From the NCBI RefSeq assembly GCF_900091475.1, contig NZ_FMIB01000002.1:4898001-4962000 (forward strand): a stretch of 64,000 nucleotides of DNA, written 5' to 3'. The position numbers and the translations under genes are program-made. The stretch comes from Micromonospora chersina. Its GTDB lineage: Bacteria > Actinomycetota > Actinomycetes > Mycobacteriales > Micromonosporaceae. Of this stretch, positions 44,901 to 52,993 are shown piece by piece; position 1 is the stretch's first letter, and every line of letters begins with the position of its first letter. A model generated the notes under the pieces. The model was not told the DNA's origin and ran no database searches. It worked only from the letters and a program-made list of their open reading frames with translations.

Positions 44901-44936
44901 CCTCTCCGTCCAGGAACGCTGCGTAGCATCGCCACG

Positions 44937-46490
44937 GTGAGCAGCACATCGTCCGACGTCGTCGCGGAGCCGGCGCCGAGCGCGCCGGTCCCGCCCCGGG
45001 CCCTGCCGAACGGGCTCGCCGCGTTCCTGGTCTTCCTCTCCAGCGGGGCGGTGCTGGTGCTGGAGACGGTCTCGCTCCGCCTGGTCGGCCCGTACGTCGG
45101 GGTGACCCTCCAGGTGACCAGTTCGGTGATCGGCATGGCGCTGGGCGCCATCGCGTACGGGGCGTGGATGGGCGGCTGGCTGGCCGACCGGCGGGACCCG
45201 CGCACCCTCCTCGCCCCGGCCCTGGTGCTGGCCGGCATCGCCACCGCGGTCACCCTGCCGGTGGTCCGGTACGCCGGTGAGGCCCTGCGCGGCGGGGCGG
45301 CGAGCGCGGTGCTGCTGCTGACCGCGCTGGCGGTGCTGCTGCCGGCGGCGCTGCTGGCCGGGGTCACCCCGCTGGTCGTGAAGCTCCAGCTCGCCGACCT
45401 GCGCCGCACCGGGCAGGTCGTCGGCCGGCTCTCCGGCATCGGCACCCTGGGCGGCATCACCGCCACCCTGGTCACCGGCTTCGTGCTGGTGGCGGCGCTG
45501 CCCAGCACTGTCATCGTGCTGGCGCTGGCCGGCGTGCTGGGGGTGACCGGGCTGGTGCTGGGGGCGTACCTGCGCCGGGGGTCGGGGACGGGGCTCCCCG
45601 GTCCGACCCGGGCGAAGGCCGCCCTGGCGGTGCTCGGCCTGGCCGGGGCCGGCCTGTCCGCGGTCGCCCCGAACCCGTGCGACGTGGAGACCGCGTACCA
45701 CTGCGCCCGGGTGGAGGTGGACGGGCAGTGGACACAGGGGCGGACGCTCTACCTCAACTCGGCGGAGCACTCGTACGTGGACCTGGCCGATCCGACCCAC
45801 CTCAAGTACGCGTACACGCAGTGGATCGGCCTGGTCGCGGACCTGGCCCGGCCGCCGAAGCAGCGGATGGACGCGCTGCATCTGGGCGGCGGCGGCTTCA
45901 CCATGCCGCGCTACCTGGCCGCGACCCGGCCGGGCAGCGACAACCTGGTCTTCGAGATCGACGGCGGCCTGGTCGAGCTGGACCGGCGGGAGCTGGGCGT
46001 GCGCACCGGGCCGCAGTTGCGCGCACGGGTGGGGGACGCGCGGGTGCTGCTCGGCGCCGAGCCCACCGACAGCCGCGACTTCATCGTCGGTGACGCCTTC
46101 GGTCACCTGGTGGTGCCCTGGCACCTGGCCACCCGGGAGATGGCCGCCGACATCCGCCGGGTGCTCCGCCCGGACGGGATCTACGTGCAGAACGTCATCG
46201 ACTACCCGCCGGACCGGTTCATCCGGGCCGAGCTGGCCACCGTCGCGGCCGAGTTCCGCAACGTCGCGCTGATCGCCCCGCCCGGCGCGATCGCCGGGCA
46301 GGCCGGCGCGAACTTCCTCATCGTGGCCTCGGACGCGCCGCTGCCGCTGGCCGGGATCCCGGCCCAGCTGCGGCTGCTCCCCGAGCCGGCCCGGCTGCTG
46401 CACGGCGACAAGCTGGCCGCGTTCGTGGGGGACGCGCTGGTGCTCACCGACGACTTCGCCCCGGTGGACCAGCTCCTGGCGACCGCCTGA
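44937..46490 (+). CDS. MFS-like membrane domain fused to spermidine synthase-like domain
   Basis: The 517-residue protein has about seven membrane helices in the N-terminal half (LSSGAVLVLETVSLRLVGPY through LAGVLGVTGLVLGAYL) and a cytosolic spermidine-synthase-like Rossmann domain from about residue 255 (LHLGGGGFTMPRYLA, FEIDGGLVELDRRELG, DFIVGDAFGHLVVPWHL, VLRPDGIYVQNVID). Such fused proteins are common in actinobacteria. Whether they transfer aminopropyl groups is unproven, and the polyamine-binding residues are not clearly kept. It is followed by the kinase gene after 71 bases. Confidence 0.9.
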   Translation: MSSTSSDVVAEPAPSAPVPPRALPNGLAAFLVFLSSGAVLVLETVSLRLVGPYVGVTLQVTSSVIGMALGAIAYGAWMGGWLADRRDPRTLLAPALVLAGIATAVTLPVVRYAGEALRGGAASAVLLLTALAVLLPAALLAGVTPLVVKLQLADLRRTGQVVGRLSGIGTLGGITATLVTGFVLVAALPSTVIVLALAGVLGVTGLVLGAYLRRGSGTGLPGPTRAKAALAVLGLAGAGLSAVAPNPCDVETAYHCARVEVDGQWTQGRTLYLNSAEHSYVDLADPTHLKYAYTQWIGLVADLARPPKQRMDALHLGGGGFTMPRYLAATRPGSDNLVFEIDGGLVELDRRELGVRTGPQLRARVGDARVLLGAEPTDSRDFIVGDAFGHLVVPWHLATREMAADIRRVLRPDGIYVQNVIDYPPDRFIRAELATVAAEFRNVALIAPPGAIAGQAGANFLIVASDAPLPLAGIPAQLRLLPEPARLLHGDKLAAFVGDALVLTDDFAPVDQLLATA

Positions 46491-46561
46491 ACGGGTGACT
46501 TCGCTGACCGATTTCGACCGGTGAGGTGTACGAGGGCCGACCTCGGGCAACTGGACCGACC

Positions 46562-48172
46562 ATGGGTGCAGCGGTCAGGAACGGCGCGCAGCTGCTCGGT
46601 GAGCGGTACCGGCTGGTCGAGCAGCTCGGCGCGGGGGGCATGTCGGTCGTCTGGCGCGGCTACGACGAGGTGCTCGGCAGGCAGGTGGCGATCAAGGTGC
46701 TCGCCTCTCGGCTGGCGAGCGACAAGGCGTTCCGGCATCGGATCCGGATCGAGGCGCAGGCCGCCGCGCGGCTCTGCCACCCCAACATCACCAACGTGTA
46801 CGACTACGGGGAGTCCGAGCAGGTCGGCCTGACGGTCCCGTACGTGGTGATGGAGCTGGTCGACGGCGGGCCGTTGAGCAGCCGGCTCGGCCGGGGCGGG
46901 CAGCTGCCCTGGCGGGAGGCGGTGACGATCGGCGCGGAGGTGGCGTCGGCGCTGGCCACCGCGCACGCCCGGGGCGTGGTGCACCGGGACGTGACCCCCG
47001 GCAACGTCATGCTCACCTCGACCGGGGTGAAGGTCGTCGACTTCGGTATCTCGGCGCTGGTGGGGGAGAGCGAGAAGGGCCCGGACGGGGCGCTGCTCGG
47101 CACGCCCGCCTACCTGGCTCCGGAGCGGCTGGACAACGGCCAGGTCTCCCCGGCCACCGACGTCTACGCGGTCGGCCTGCTGCTCTACCGGATGCTCACC
47201 GGCCGGCTGCCCTGGCAGGCCAGCACCACCACCCAGATGCTCCGCGCCCACATGTACAACGAGCCGGACCCGATGCCCCCGGTGGTGGGCCTCCCCGACG
47301 AGGTCGCCGAGCTGGTCCGGCGCTGCCTGGCGAAGCGCCCCGAGGACCGCCCGGCCACCGCCGAGGTGGCCCGTACGCTCGCCGAGGCCGCCGGGATCGC
47401 GGCGATCGTGCCGGTCTCCCCGGCGCTCGGCCAGTTCGACCCGGCGCTCATGGAGAACGCGGGCACCACCATCCTGCCCTGGTCCACGGCCACCGACGCG
47501 CTGCCCTTCTCGGCCCTGCGCACCCGTACCCGCCGGGCCGCCGCCCGCCGGCGCAAGGTGGAGGCCGGGGTGGCCGCCGCCGGCCTCATCGCGGTCACCG
47601 CGACGCTGTGGGGGATGACCTCGAAGAGCCCGGCCAGCGGTGGGGTCGAGCCGACGGAGGCCCGGATGGGGCTGCCCGAGCCGATTCCCTGTGCCGTCGA
47701 CTACGCGCTCCGCCGCGACTCCGGCAAGGACTTCACCGCGGACCTGACCCTCACCAACACCGGCACCCGCGAGCTGCGCGACTGGACCATGAGCTTCACC
47801 TTCCCCGGCAAGCAGACCGTCGGCACGGCCCAGCCGGCGGTACGCCAGCAGGGCAGCACGGTGCAGGTCCAGGCGCCGGCCACCGAGGCCGCGCTGGCCC
47901 CGGGCGCCTCGAAGAAGGTCTCGCTGACCGGCAGCTACACCGGGAGCAACCCCCTGCCGGTGCAGTTCAAGGTCGGGGACAGCACCTGCGACGTGCAGGT
48001 GTCCGGCGTGGCCGGCTCGGTGCCGACGACGACGCCGCCGACCACCAGGCCGCCGGCCAAGGTGCCCGCCAAGCCGCCCGCCAAGACCGCCACGAAGAGC
48101 GGCACCGCCGGCCGGGCCAAGCCCGACAAGGCCGGCAAGGGCAAGGAGGGCGGCAAGGGAAAAGGCAGGTAG
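46562..48172 (+). CDS. membrane Ser/Thr protein kinase with extracellular CBM2-like domain
   Basis: From the ATG at 46562 the protein has 536 residues (a GTG at 46526 would add 12). The kinase domain (about residues 14-280) has the glycine loop LGAGGMSVV, Lys45 in VAIKVL, Asp143 in HRDVTPGN and Asp160 in VDFGIS; the usual catalytic-loop Lys is Thr145. A membrane helix (about 334-352) leads to an extracellular CBM2-like domain (about 376-480, Cys378 and Cys477 as the likely disulfide) and a Thr/Pro then Lys/Gly-rich tail. It may sense cell wall or extracellular polysaccharide. The 3' end contains a -1 frameshift heptamer; shifting would add a further Lys/Gly-rich tail to 48219. Confidence 0.9.
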   Translation: MGAAVRNGAQLLGERYRLVEQLGAGGMSVVWRGYDEVLGRQVAIKVLASRLASDKAFRHRIRIEAQAAARLCHPNITNVYDYGESEQVGLTVPYVVMELVDGGPLSSRLGRGGQLPWREAVTIGAEVASALATAHARGVVHRDVTPGNVMLTSTGVKVVDFGISALVGESEKGPDGALLGTPAYLAPERLDNGQVSPATDVYAVGLLLYRMLTGRLPWQASTTTQMLRAHMYNEPDPMPPVVGLPDEVAELVRRCLAKRPEDRPATAEVARTLAEAAGIAAIVPVSPALGQFDPALMENAGTTILPWSTATDALPFSALRTRTRRAAARRRKVEAGVAAAGLIAVTATLWGMTSKSPASGGVEPTEARMGLPEPIPCAVDYALRRDSGKDFTADLTLTNTGTRELRDWTMSFTFPGKQTVGTAQPAVRQQGSTVQVQAPATEAALAPGASKKVSLTGSYTGSNPLPVQFKVGDSTCDVQVSGVAGSVPTTTPPTTRPPAKVPAKPPAKTATKSGTAGRAKPDKAGKGKEGGKGKGR

Positions 48173-48219
48173 ACCGGCCGAAGGGGGGTGGGCACGGCGA
48201 TAAGGGCAAGAAGAAGTGA
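48144..48219 (+). other. candidate -1 programmed frameshift site and extension ORF
   Basis: The heptamer GGGAAAA (48157-48163) is phased as G GGA AAA in the kinase frame, the canonical X XXY YYZ form. AGGAGG (48144-48149) lies 7 bases upstream, where Shine-Dalgarno-like stimulators act in dnaX. After a -1 slip, reading continues as RQVDRPKGGGHGDKGKKK to a TGA at 48217-48219, matching the Lys/Gly-rich tail before it. An indel or sequencing error gives the same picture. Confidence 0.5.
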
Positions 48220-48222
48220 CGG

Positions 48223-48891
48223 TCAGCCCAGCCCGGCGAACTGCTGCACCCGGGCGATCGCGCCTTCCACGATGAGCACGCTGTCCGGCTGGAGGACGGT
48301 GTCCGGGCCGGTGTAGTGGAACGGCTCGCCGGGGGGCTTCGCGCCGATGACCCTCACCCCGTACCGGTCGGTGGGGGTCACCTCGCGCAGCGGCCGGCCG
48401 ACAAGCGACGCGGGCACCCGGACCTTGGCGATGGCGAAGTCGTCGTCGAACTCGATGAAGTCGAGCATCCGGCTGACGATCAGGTGCGCTACCCGTTCGC
48501 CGGTCTCCGCCTCCGGGAAGATGACGTGGTGCGCGCCCACGGACGTGAGGATCTTCGCGTGCTTCTCCGAGGTGGCCCGCGCCCAGATCTGCGAGATGCC
48601 CAGCTCGGTCAGCGCCAGCACGGTGAGCACGCTCGCCTCGACCGACTTGCCGATGGCGACCACCACCCGCCGGAAGTCCGCCACACCCACCTGCCGCAGC
48701 ACGTTCTCCTCGGTGGTGTCCGCCTGCACCACCCGGTCCAGCCGGGACGCCCAGCGCTGCACCCGGTCCTGCTCGTGGTCGATGGCGAGCACGTCCTGGT
48801 CGAGTTGCAGCAGCGAGCCGGCGAGCCGGGAACCGAACCGGCCCAGGCCGATCACCACGACGCTGTTGTCGTCCGTCCTCCTAGCCGACAA
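48223..48891 (-). CDS. TrkA/KtrA-type potassium channel regulatory subunit (RCK)
   Basis: The 222-residue protein has an RCK-N Rossmann domain (VVVIGLGRFGSRLAGSL, AIDHEQDRVQRW, VVQADTTEENVLR) that binds NAD(H) or ATP/ADP and an RCK-C domain (about residues 145-220, ending VLIVEGAIARVQQF). It gates the TrkH/KtrB subunit encoded just upstream. The best start is a TTG at 48891, located 8 bases after a GGAGGAG inside the end of the channel gene, so the two genes overlap by 11 bases. It converges with the kinase gene. Confidence 0.92.
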   Translation of the reverse strand: MSARRTDDNSVVVIGLGRFGSRLAGSLLQLDQDVLAIDHEQDRVQRWASRLDRVVQADTTEENVLRQVGVADFRRVVVAIGKSVEASVLTVLALTELGISQIWARATSEKHAKILTSVGAHHVIFPEAETGERVAHLIVSRMLDFIEFDDDFAIAKVRVPASLVGRPLREVTPTDRYGVRVIGAKPPGEPFHYTGPDTVLQPDSVLIVEGAIARVQQFAGLG

Positions 48892-50242
48892 TGGGTTGCT
48901 CCTCCGGGTAGCGGTACAGGTGTCGCCGGGTGTTCAACGCGATAGCGGACCCGAGGGTGAGCGGGCCGACCCGGCCGATGAACATCAGCACGATGAGCAC
49001 GTACTTGCCGGGCTGCGACAGCTCCGGGGCGAGGCCGGTGGACAGGCCCGTGGTGCTGAACGCGGAGGTCACCTCGAAGACCGCGGCGAAGTTGCGCAGG
49101 TTGGCGGTGAACACGATGAGCAGGATCGTGCCGAGGACGACAAGCGCCACGCTGAGCAGCGTCACGGTGAGCGCCTGGCGCTGGCTGGCCGTGGCGACCC
49201 GCCGGCCACCCACGTTCACGTCCGGCTCGCCCCGCAGCTCGGCCCAGATCACGAAGCCGAGCAGGAAGAACGTGGAGACCTTGATGCCGCCCGCGGTGCT
49301 GGCGCTGCCACCGCCGATGAACATCAGCACGATGAGCAGCGGGTAGCTCTCGTTGCTGAGCTTGTCGACGTTGATCACGTCGAAGCCGCCGGTGCGGCTC
49401 AGCGCGATCTGGGTGAACGACGCCAGCACCTTGCCGGGGGTGTCGTAGGTGCCGATGGTGGCCGGGTTGGTCCACTCGGAGAGCAGCAGGAAGACGAAGC
49501 CCAACCCGATCAGCCCGACGGTGCCCCAGATGGTGAGCTTCGTGGCGACCGCCCAGCGGCTCGGACCGCGCCACTCCCGGATGGCCTCGAACAGCGCGGG
49601 GAAGCCCAGGCCGCCGATGATCGCGCCGAAGCCGAGCGGCAGCGCCACCCAGGGGTCGCGCGAGAAGGCGACCAGGCCGTCCGAGTAGAGGGTGAAGCCG
49701 CCGTTGTTGAACGCCTGGATCGCGTGGAACGCGGCGAACCAGAGCGCCCGCCCCGGTGGATAGTCGTAGACCAGCCAGAGCCGGCCCGTGATGATCGCGG
49801 TCATCACCGCCTCGGTGGCGAAGACCGTCGCGACGATCCGCACCAGCAGCCAGCGGACGTCGCCGATGCCGAACTCGGCGGTCTCGGCCTGCACCAGCAG
49901 CCGGTTGCGCAGGCCGAGCTGCCGGGACACCACGAGGATCACCAGCGCCGCGACGGTCAGGATGCCCAGGCCGCCGAGCTGGGTGAGCACGGTGATCATC
50001 GCCAGGCCGAAGTCGTTCCAGTAGTTCGGTGTGTCGTTGACGGCGAGGCCGGTGACCGAGACCGCGGAGGTCGAGGTGAACAGCGCGATCACGAACGGGG
50101 TGAAGTGGCTCTCGCTGGTGGCCCAGGGCAGCATCAGCAGGCCGGTGCCGAGCAGGATCACCGCCAGGAACCCGAACGGCACCAGCCGTACGGGATTCCG
50201 GAGCAGGCGTCGCACCAGGTCATCTTCCGCCCGGAGATTCAC
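48881..50242 (-). CDS. TrkH/KtrB-type potassium uptake membrane subunit
   Basis: The protein has four repeated M1-P-M2 units; filter segments include STSAVSVTGLAV, FNNGGFTLYS, SRTGGFDVIN and SAFSTTGLSTGL. It forms the K+ (or Na+-coupled K+) translocation pore. The start is uncertain: the GTG at 50242 (453 residues) begins VNLRAEDDLVRRLLRNPVRL, while the GTG at 50215 has a better GGAAG Shine-Dalgarno. Upstream ORF sequence beyond 50242 overlaps the divergent gene's promoter and is not coding. It is cotranscribed with the RCK subunit. Confidence 0.92.
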   Translation of the reverse strand: MNLRAEDDLVRRLLRNPVRLVPFGFLAVILLGTGLLMLPWATSESHFTPFVIALFTSTSAVSVTGLAVNDTPNYWNDFGLAMITVLTQLGGLGILTVAALVILVVSRQLGLRNRLLVQAETAEFGIGDVRWLLVRIVATVFATEAVMTAIITGRLWLVYDYPPGRALWFAAFHAIQAFNNGGFTLYSDGLVAFSRDPWVALPLGFGAIIGGLGFPALFEAIREWRGPSRWAVATKLTIWGTVGLIGLGFVFLLLSEWTNPATIGTYDTPGKVLASFTQIALSRTGGFDVINVDKLSNESYPLLIVLMFIGGGSASTAGGIKVSTFFLLGFVIWAELRGEPDVNVGGRRVATASQRQALTVTLLSVALVVLGTILLIVFTANLRNFAAVFEVTSAFSTTGLSTGLAPELSQPGKYVLIVLMFIGRVGPLTLGSAIALNTRRHLYRYPEEQPIVG

Positions 50243-50321
50243 CGGCAGGTCAGGAACCGACCAACTGCCGGCCAACCCGGACCGGTCTGCTGTGCGTACC
50301 CCTCGACGACAGGAGACGGCG

Positions 50322-51437
50322 TTGCGACGTACCCTTTCCGCCCTCGGCGTGGCCGGCGCGCTGCTCGCGGCGGCCGTGGTGGCCCCGGCGGTGGCCGCCC
50401 AGGCCGACCCGGAGCCCCGCGCCGAGCGGTCCCGCGCGGTCCAGCGGCCCATCGTGATCGGGCACCGCGGCGCCAGCGGCTACCGCCCGGAGCACACCCT
50501 GGAGGCCTACCGGCTGGCGATCCGCCAGGGCGCCGACTTCATCGAGCCGGACCTGGTCTCGACGAAGGACGGCGTGCTCGTCGCCCGCCACGAGAACGAG
50601 ATCTCGGGCACCACCGACGTGGCGGCGCACCCGGAGTTCGCGGCCCGGAAGGCGACGAAGACCATCGACGGGGTCACGGTCACCGGCTGGTTCACCGAGG
50701 ACTTCACCCTGGCCGAGCTGCGGACGCTGCGCGCCAAGGAGCGGCTGCCCCAGGTGCGGGTGGCCAACACCGCCTTCGACGGCAGGTTCCCGGTGCCGAC
50801 CTTCCAGGAGGTCATCGACCTGGCCCGCGCCGAGTCGAAGGCGCGGGGCCGCACCATCGGCGTCTACCCGGAGACCAAGCACCCCAGCTACTTCGCCTCC
50901 ATCGGGCTGGCGCTGGAGGAGCCGCTGGTCGCCACGCTCAAGGCCAACAAGCTGACCCACCGCAACGACCCGGTCTTCGTGCAGAGCTTCGAGACGGCCA
51001 ACCTGCGCAAGCTCGACCGGATGATCGACGTGCGGCTGGTGCAGCTCATGGACGCCGCCGGCGCCCCCTACGACTTCACGGCGGCCGGTGACCCGCGCGG
51101 CTACGCCGACCTGGCCACCGCCGCCGGCCTGGCCTGGGTGGCCACGTACGCCGACGGCGTCGGCCTCAACAAGAACCTCATCGCGCCCCGGGACGCCGCC
51201 GGCAGGCTGCTCGCCCCGACCTCGGTGATCCGGGACGCGCACCGGGTGAAGCTGCTGGTGCACGCCTGGACCTTCCGCGCCGAGAACCAGTTCCTGCCGG
51301 CCGACTTCCGGATCGGCGCCGACCCGAACGCCCGCGGCGACATCACGTCCGAGTACGAACTCTTCTTCGGCCTGGGTCTGGACGGCGCCTTCGCCGACCA
51401 GCCCGACACGGCCGTGGCGGCCCGCACGGGACTCTGA
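50322..51437 (+). CDS. secreted glycerophosphodiester phosphodiesterase
   Basis: The 371-residue enzyme has a signal peptide (residues 1-27, VAGALLAAAVVAPAVAA) and a GDPD TIM barrel: IVIGHRGASGYRPEHTLEAY with the catalytic His, FIEPDL with ExD metal ligands, RHENEI, and GVYPETKHPSYF. It hydrolyses glycerophosphodiesters to glycerol-3-phosphate and an alcohol, for phosphate or glycerol scavenging, and lengths of about 350 residues with export match the GlpQ type. The start is TTG at 50322 following AGGAGA. It is divergent from the potassium uptake operon. Confidence 0.92.
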   Translation: MRRTLSALGVAGALLAAAVVAPAVAAQADPEPRAERSRAVQRPIVIGHRGASGYRPEHTLEAYRLAIRQGADFIEPDLVSTKDGVLVARHENEISGTTDVAAHPEFAARKATKTIDGVTVTGWFTEDFTLAELRTLRAKERLPQVRVANTAFDGRFPVPTFQEVIDLARAESKARGRTIGVYPETKHPSYFASIGLALEEPLVATLKANKLTHRNDPVFVQSFETANLRKLDRMIDVRLVQLMDAAGAPYDFTAAGDPRGYADLATAAGLAWVATYADGVGLNKNLIAPRDAAGRLLAPTSVIRDAHRVKLLVHAWTFRAENQFLPADFRIGADPNARGDITSEYELFFGLGLDGAFADQPDTAVAARTGL

Positions 51438-51551
51438 CCCCTACCCGCGGGGGCGGTCCACCGTCCGGGGGATTCGTGCCTGTGTTGCGTAACATGTCCT
51501 ATTAGTGGTCGTTTCGACCCGTGTCAACGGTTCACGACACGGGGGACGTAC

Positions 51552-52724
51552 ATGAGAATTACCTCTGCGCCGAGTAGGCGGGCGAGCATCGGAGCGCGGG
51601 TGGCCGCCCTCGGGGTGCTGGCCGGCGCACTGCTGCTGGGTGGCACGCCGGCCCTGGCCGCCACGACGATCAGCATCGATCCGGACGACGTGCCGACGAC
51701 GGCGGCGGACGCTCCCCAGTTCTGCTATCCGGGCGGCGGGCCCTTCCCGGACGAGGAGACCTGGGTGTTCGACCTGTCCGGCGACCCGGAGACCAGTGGC
51801 GTCTTCCAGTCGTTGTCGACGACGTTCCGCACGCCCGGCGGCACCGTCACGCGGCCGATCCCCGGCTCGCCGAACAGTGAGATCGTCGACTTCGAGGGTG
51901 TGAGCCGGGCCTTCATCCGGCTGCCGGCCCATTGGACGCTCACCGCCGCCACCGCGGTGATCTCCGGGACGGCCGAGAACTTCGTGCTCGCCCACACCTG
52001 CGCCGCCTCGGGCGATCCGGGGGACCCTGGCGACCCCGGGGATCCAGGTGACCCCGGCGACCCGGGCGACCCGGGCGATCCAGGTGACCCGGGCGATCCG
52101 GGCGACCCCGGCTACCCGGGTTACCCCGGGCACCCTGGCTACCCCGGGGACCCGCAGGTCAGCCTGTCGATCGACAAGAAGGCCCGGGTCGAGTCGGACT
52201 GCCGCGAGCGGTGTGCGAACGACGGCTACGCGGCCGAGGGCGACAGGATCTTCTACACCTACCGGGTGGCCAACACCGGAACCGCGCGGATCACCGACGT
52301 CGAGGTCGACGACCCGACCGCCGGGTACGTGGTCTGCAACAACACCACGCTGGCGCCGGGCACCAGCACGGACTGCCACGCCGTCCGTCCCCACGAGGTG
52401 GACTGGCGCGACGTCAAGAACGGCAAGGTGGAGAACACCGCCGTCGCCACCGGCCGGTACCGCTACCGGACCGTGGTCTCCGACCCGGTCACCGTCACGG
52501 TCTGCATCCGGGACGGCAAGTTCGACCACCGCAAGGACGGCAAGGACGACAAGGGCGGCTGGGACGACAAGGGTGGCTGGAGCGGCAAGGGCGGCAAGCC
52601 CGAGTTGCCCGTCACGGGTGACAGCGTCGCCCAGACCTCCTACCTCGGTGGCGGCCTGCTGGCGGCCGGCGGTCTCCTGATCGGGCTCAGCCGGGTGCGC
52701 CGGAAGGCACGCCTCCAGCCCTGA
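51552..52724 (+). CDS. LPVTG-anchored surface protein with collagen-like Gly-Asp-Pro repeats
   Basis: The 390-residue protein has a signal peptide (about residues 1-36, LAGALLLGGTPALA) and an N-terminal domain (about 37-150, with Cys58 and Cys149). Residues 154-201 are 16 Gly-X-Pro triplets, 11 of them consecutive Gly-Asp-Pro. A DUF11-like beta domain (about 203-312, IFYTYRVANTGTARITDVEV), a KDGKDDKGGWDDKGGW tail, the sorting signal LPVTG, a membrane helix and a basic end (RVRRKARLQP) follow. A sortase probably links it to the wall; no sortase gene is nearby. The Gly-Asp-Pro run may be a stiff stalk or collagen-like trimer. Function is unknown. Confidence 0.85.
   Translation: MRITSAPSRRASIGARVAALGVLAGALLLGGTPALAATTISIDPDDVPTTAADAPQFCYPGGGPFPDEETWVFDLSGDPETSGVFQSLSTTFRTPGGTVTRPIPGSPNSEIVDFEGVSRAFIRLPAHWTLTAATAVISGTAENFVLAHTCAASGDPGDPGDPGDPGDPGDPGDPGDPGDPGDPGDPGYPGYPGHPGYPGDPQVSLSIDKKARVESDCRERCANDGYAAEGDRIFYTYRVANTGTARITDVEVDDPTAGYVVCNNTTLAPGTSTDCHAVRPHEVDWRDVKNGKVENTAVATGRYRYRTVVSDPVTVTVCIRDGKFDHRKDGKDDKGGWDDKGGWSGKGGKPELPVTGDSVAQTSYLGGGLLAAGGLLIGLSRVRRKARLQP
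52011..52154. repeat. in-frame 9-bp tandem repeats coding Gly-X-Pro
   Basis: Sixteen 9-base units (GGN GAY CCN and GGN TAC/CAC CCN) lie in frame. Synonymous third-position changes differ between units, so selection has kept the protein repeat while the DNA has drifted. Copy number may vary between strains. Confidence 0.95.
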
Positions 52725-52740
52725 CCCGTACCCGATCGAG

Positions 52741-52770
52741 GCGGCCCGGCGGAACACTCCGCCGGGCCGC
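52741..52770 (+). terminator. strong hairpin terminator
   Basis: Perfect 13-base arms GCGGCCCGGCGGA (52741-52753) and TCCGCCGGGCCGC (52758-52770) around ACAC lie 16 bases after the surface protein gene. Confidence 0.88.
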
Positions 52771-52930
52771 CGCGCGTTCCGGATCGATGGCGGGGCGCGA
52801 CACAGCGGTGTCCCGCCGGGTGGTGCCCGCGCCCACCGGGCACGGGGTGGCGATCCACCGGTCGGGGGCGGTTGTAACGGCCGGCCACCCCACCCTGGTT
52901 ACTTGTGTGTTTCGGCCACATAGCCCGTGC

Positions 52931-52940
52931 GTGACGTCAC
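52931..52940. promoter_or_regulatory. palindrome GTGACGTCAC in the liv-type promoter region
   Basis: A perfect 10-base palindrome lies 54 bases before the binding-protein start codon, with a possible -10 TAGCGT just downstream (52944-52949). It could be the operator of a dimeric regulator of the amino-acid transporter operon. No regulator gene is adjacent. Confidence 0.45.
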
Positions 52941-52993
52941 TTCTAGCGTGAGCCGACAACTGACACTTCCCCCTGTCCCCACCTGGAGTCGCA

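Noticed and set aside
42843..46550. A 1235-residue minus-strand ORF opposite the phosphatase, coiled-coil and synthase genes
   Set aside because: It spans several well-supported plus-strand genes and shows only low-complexity sequence.
52011..52154. Regular tandem repeats resembling a CRISPR or satellite array
   Set aside because: The 9-base units are in frame and encode Gly-X-Pro; there are no spacers.
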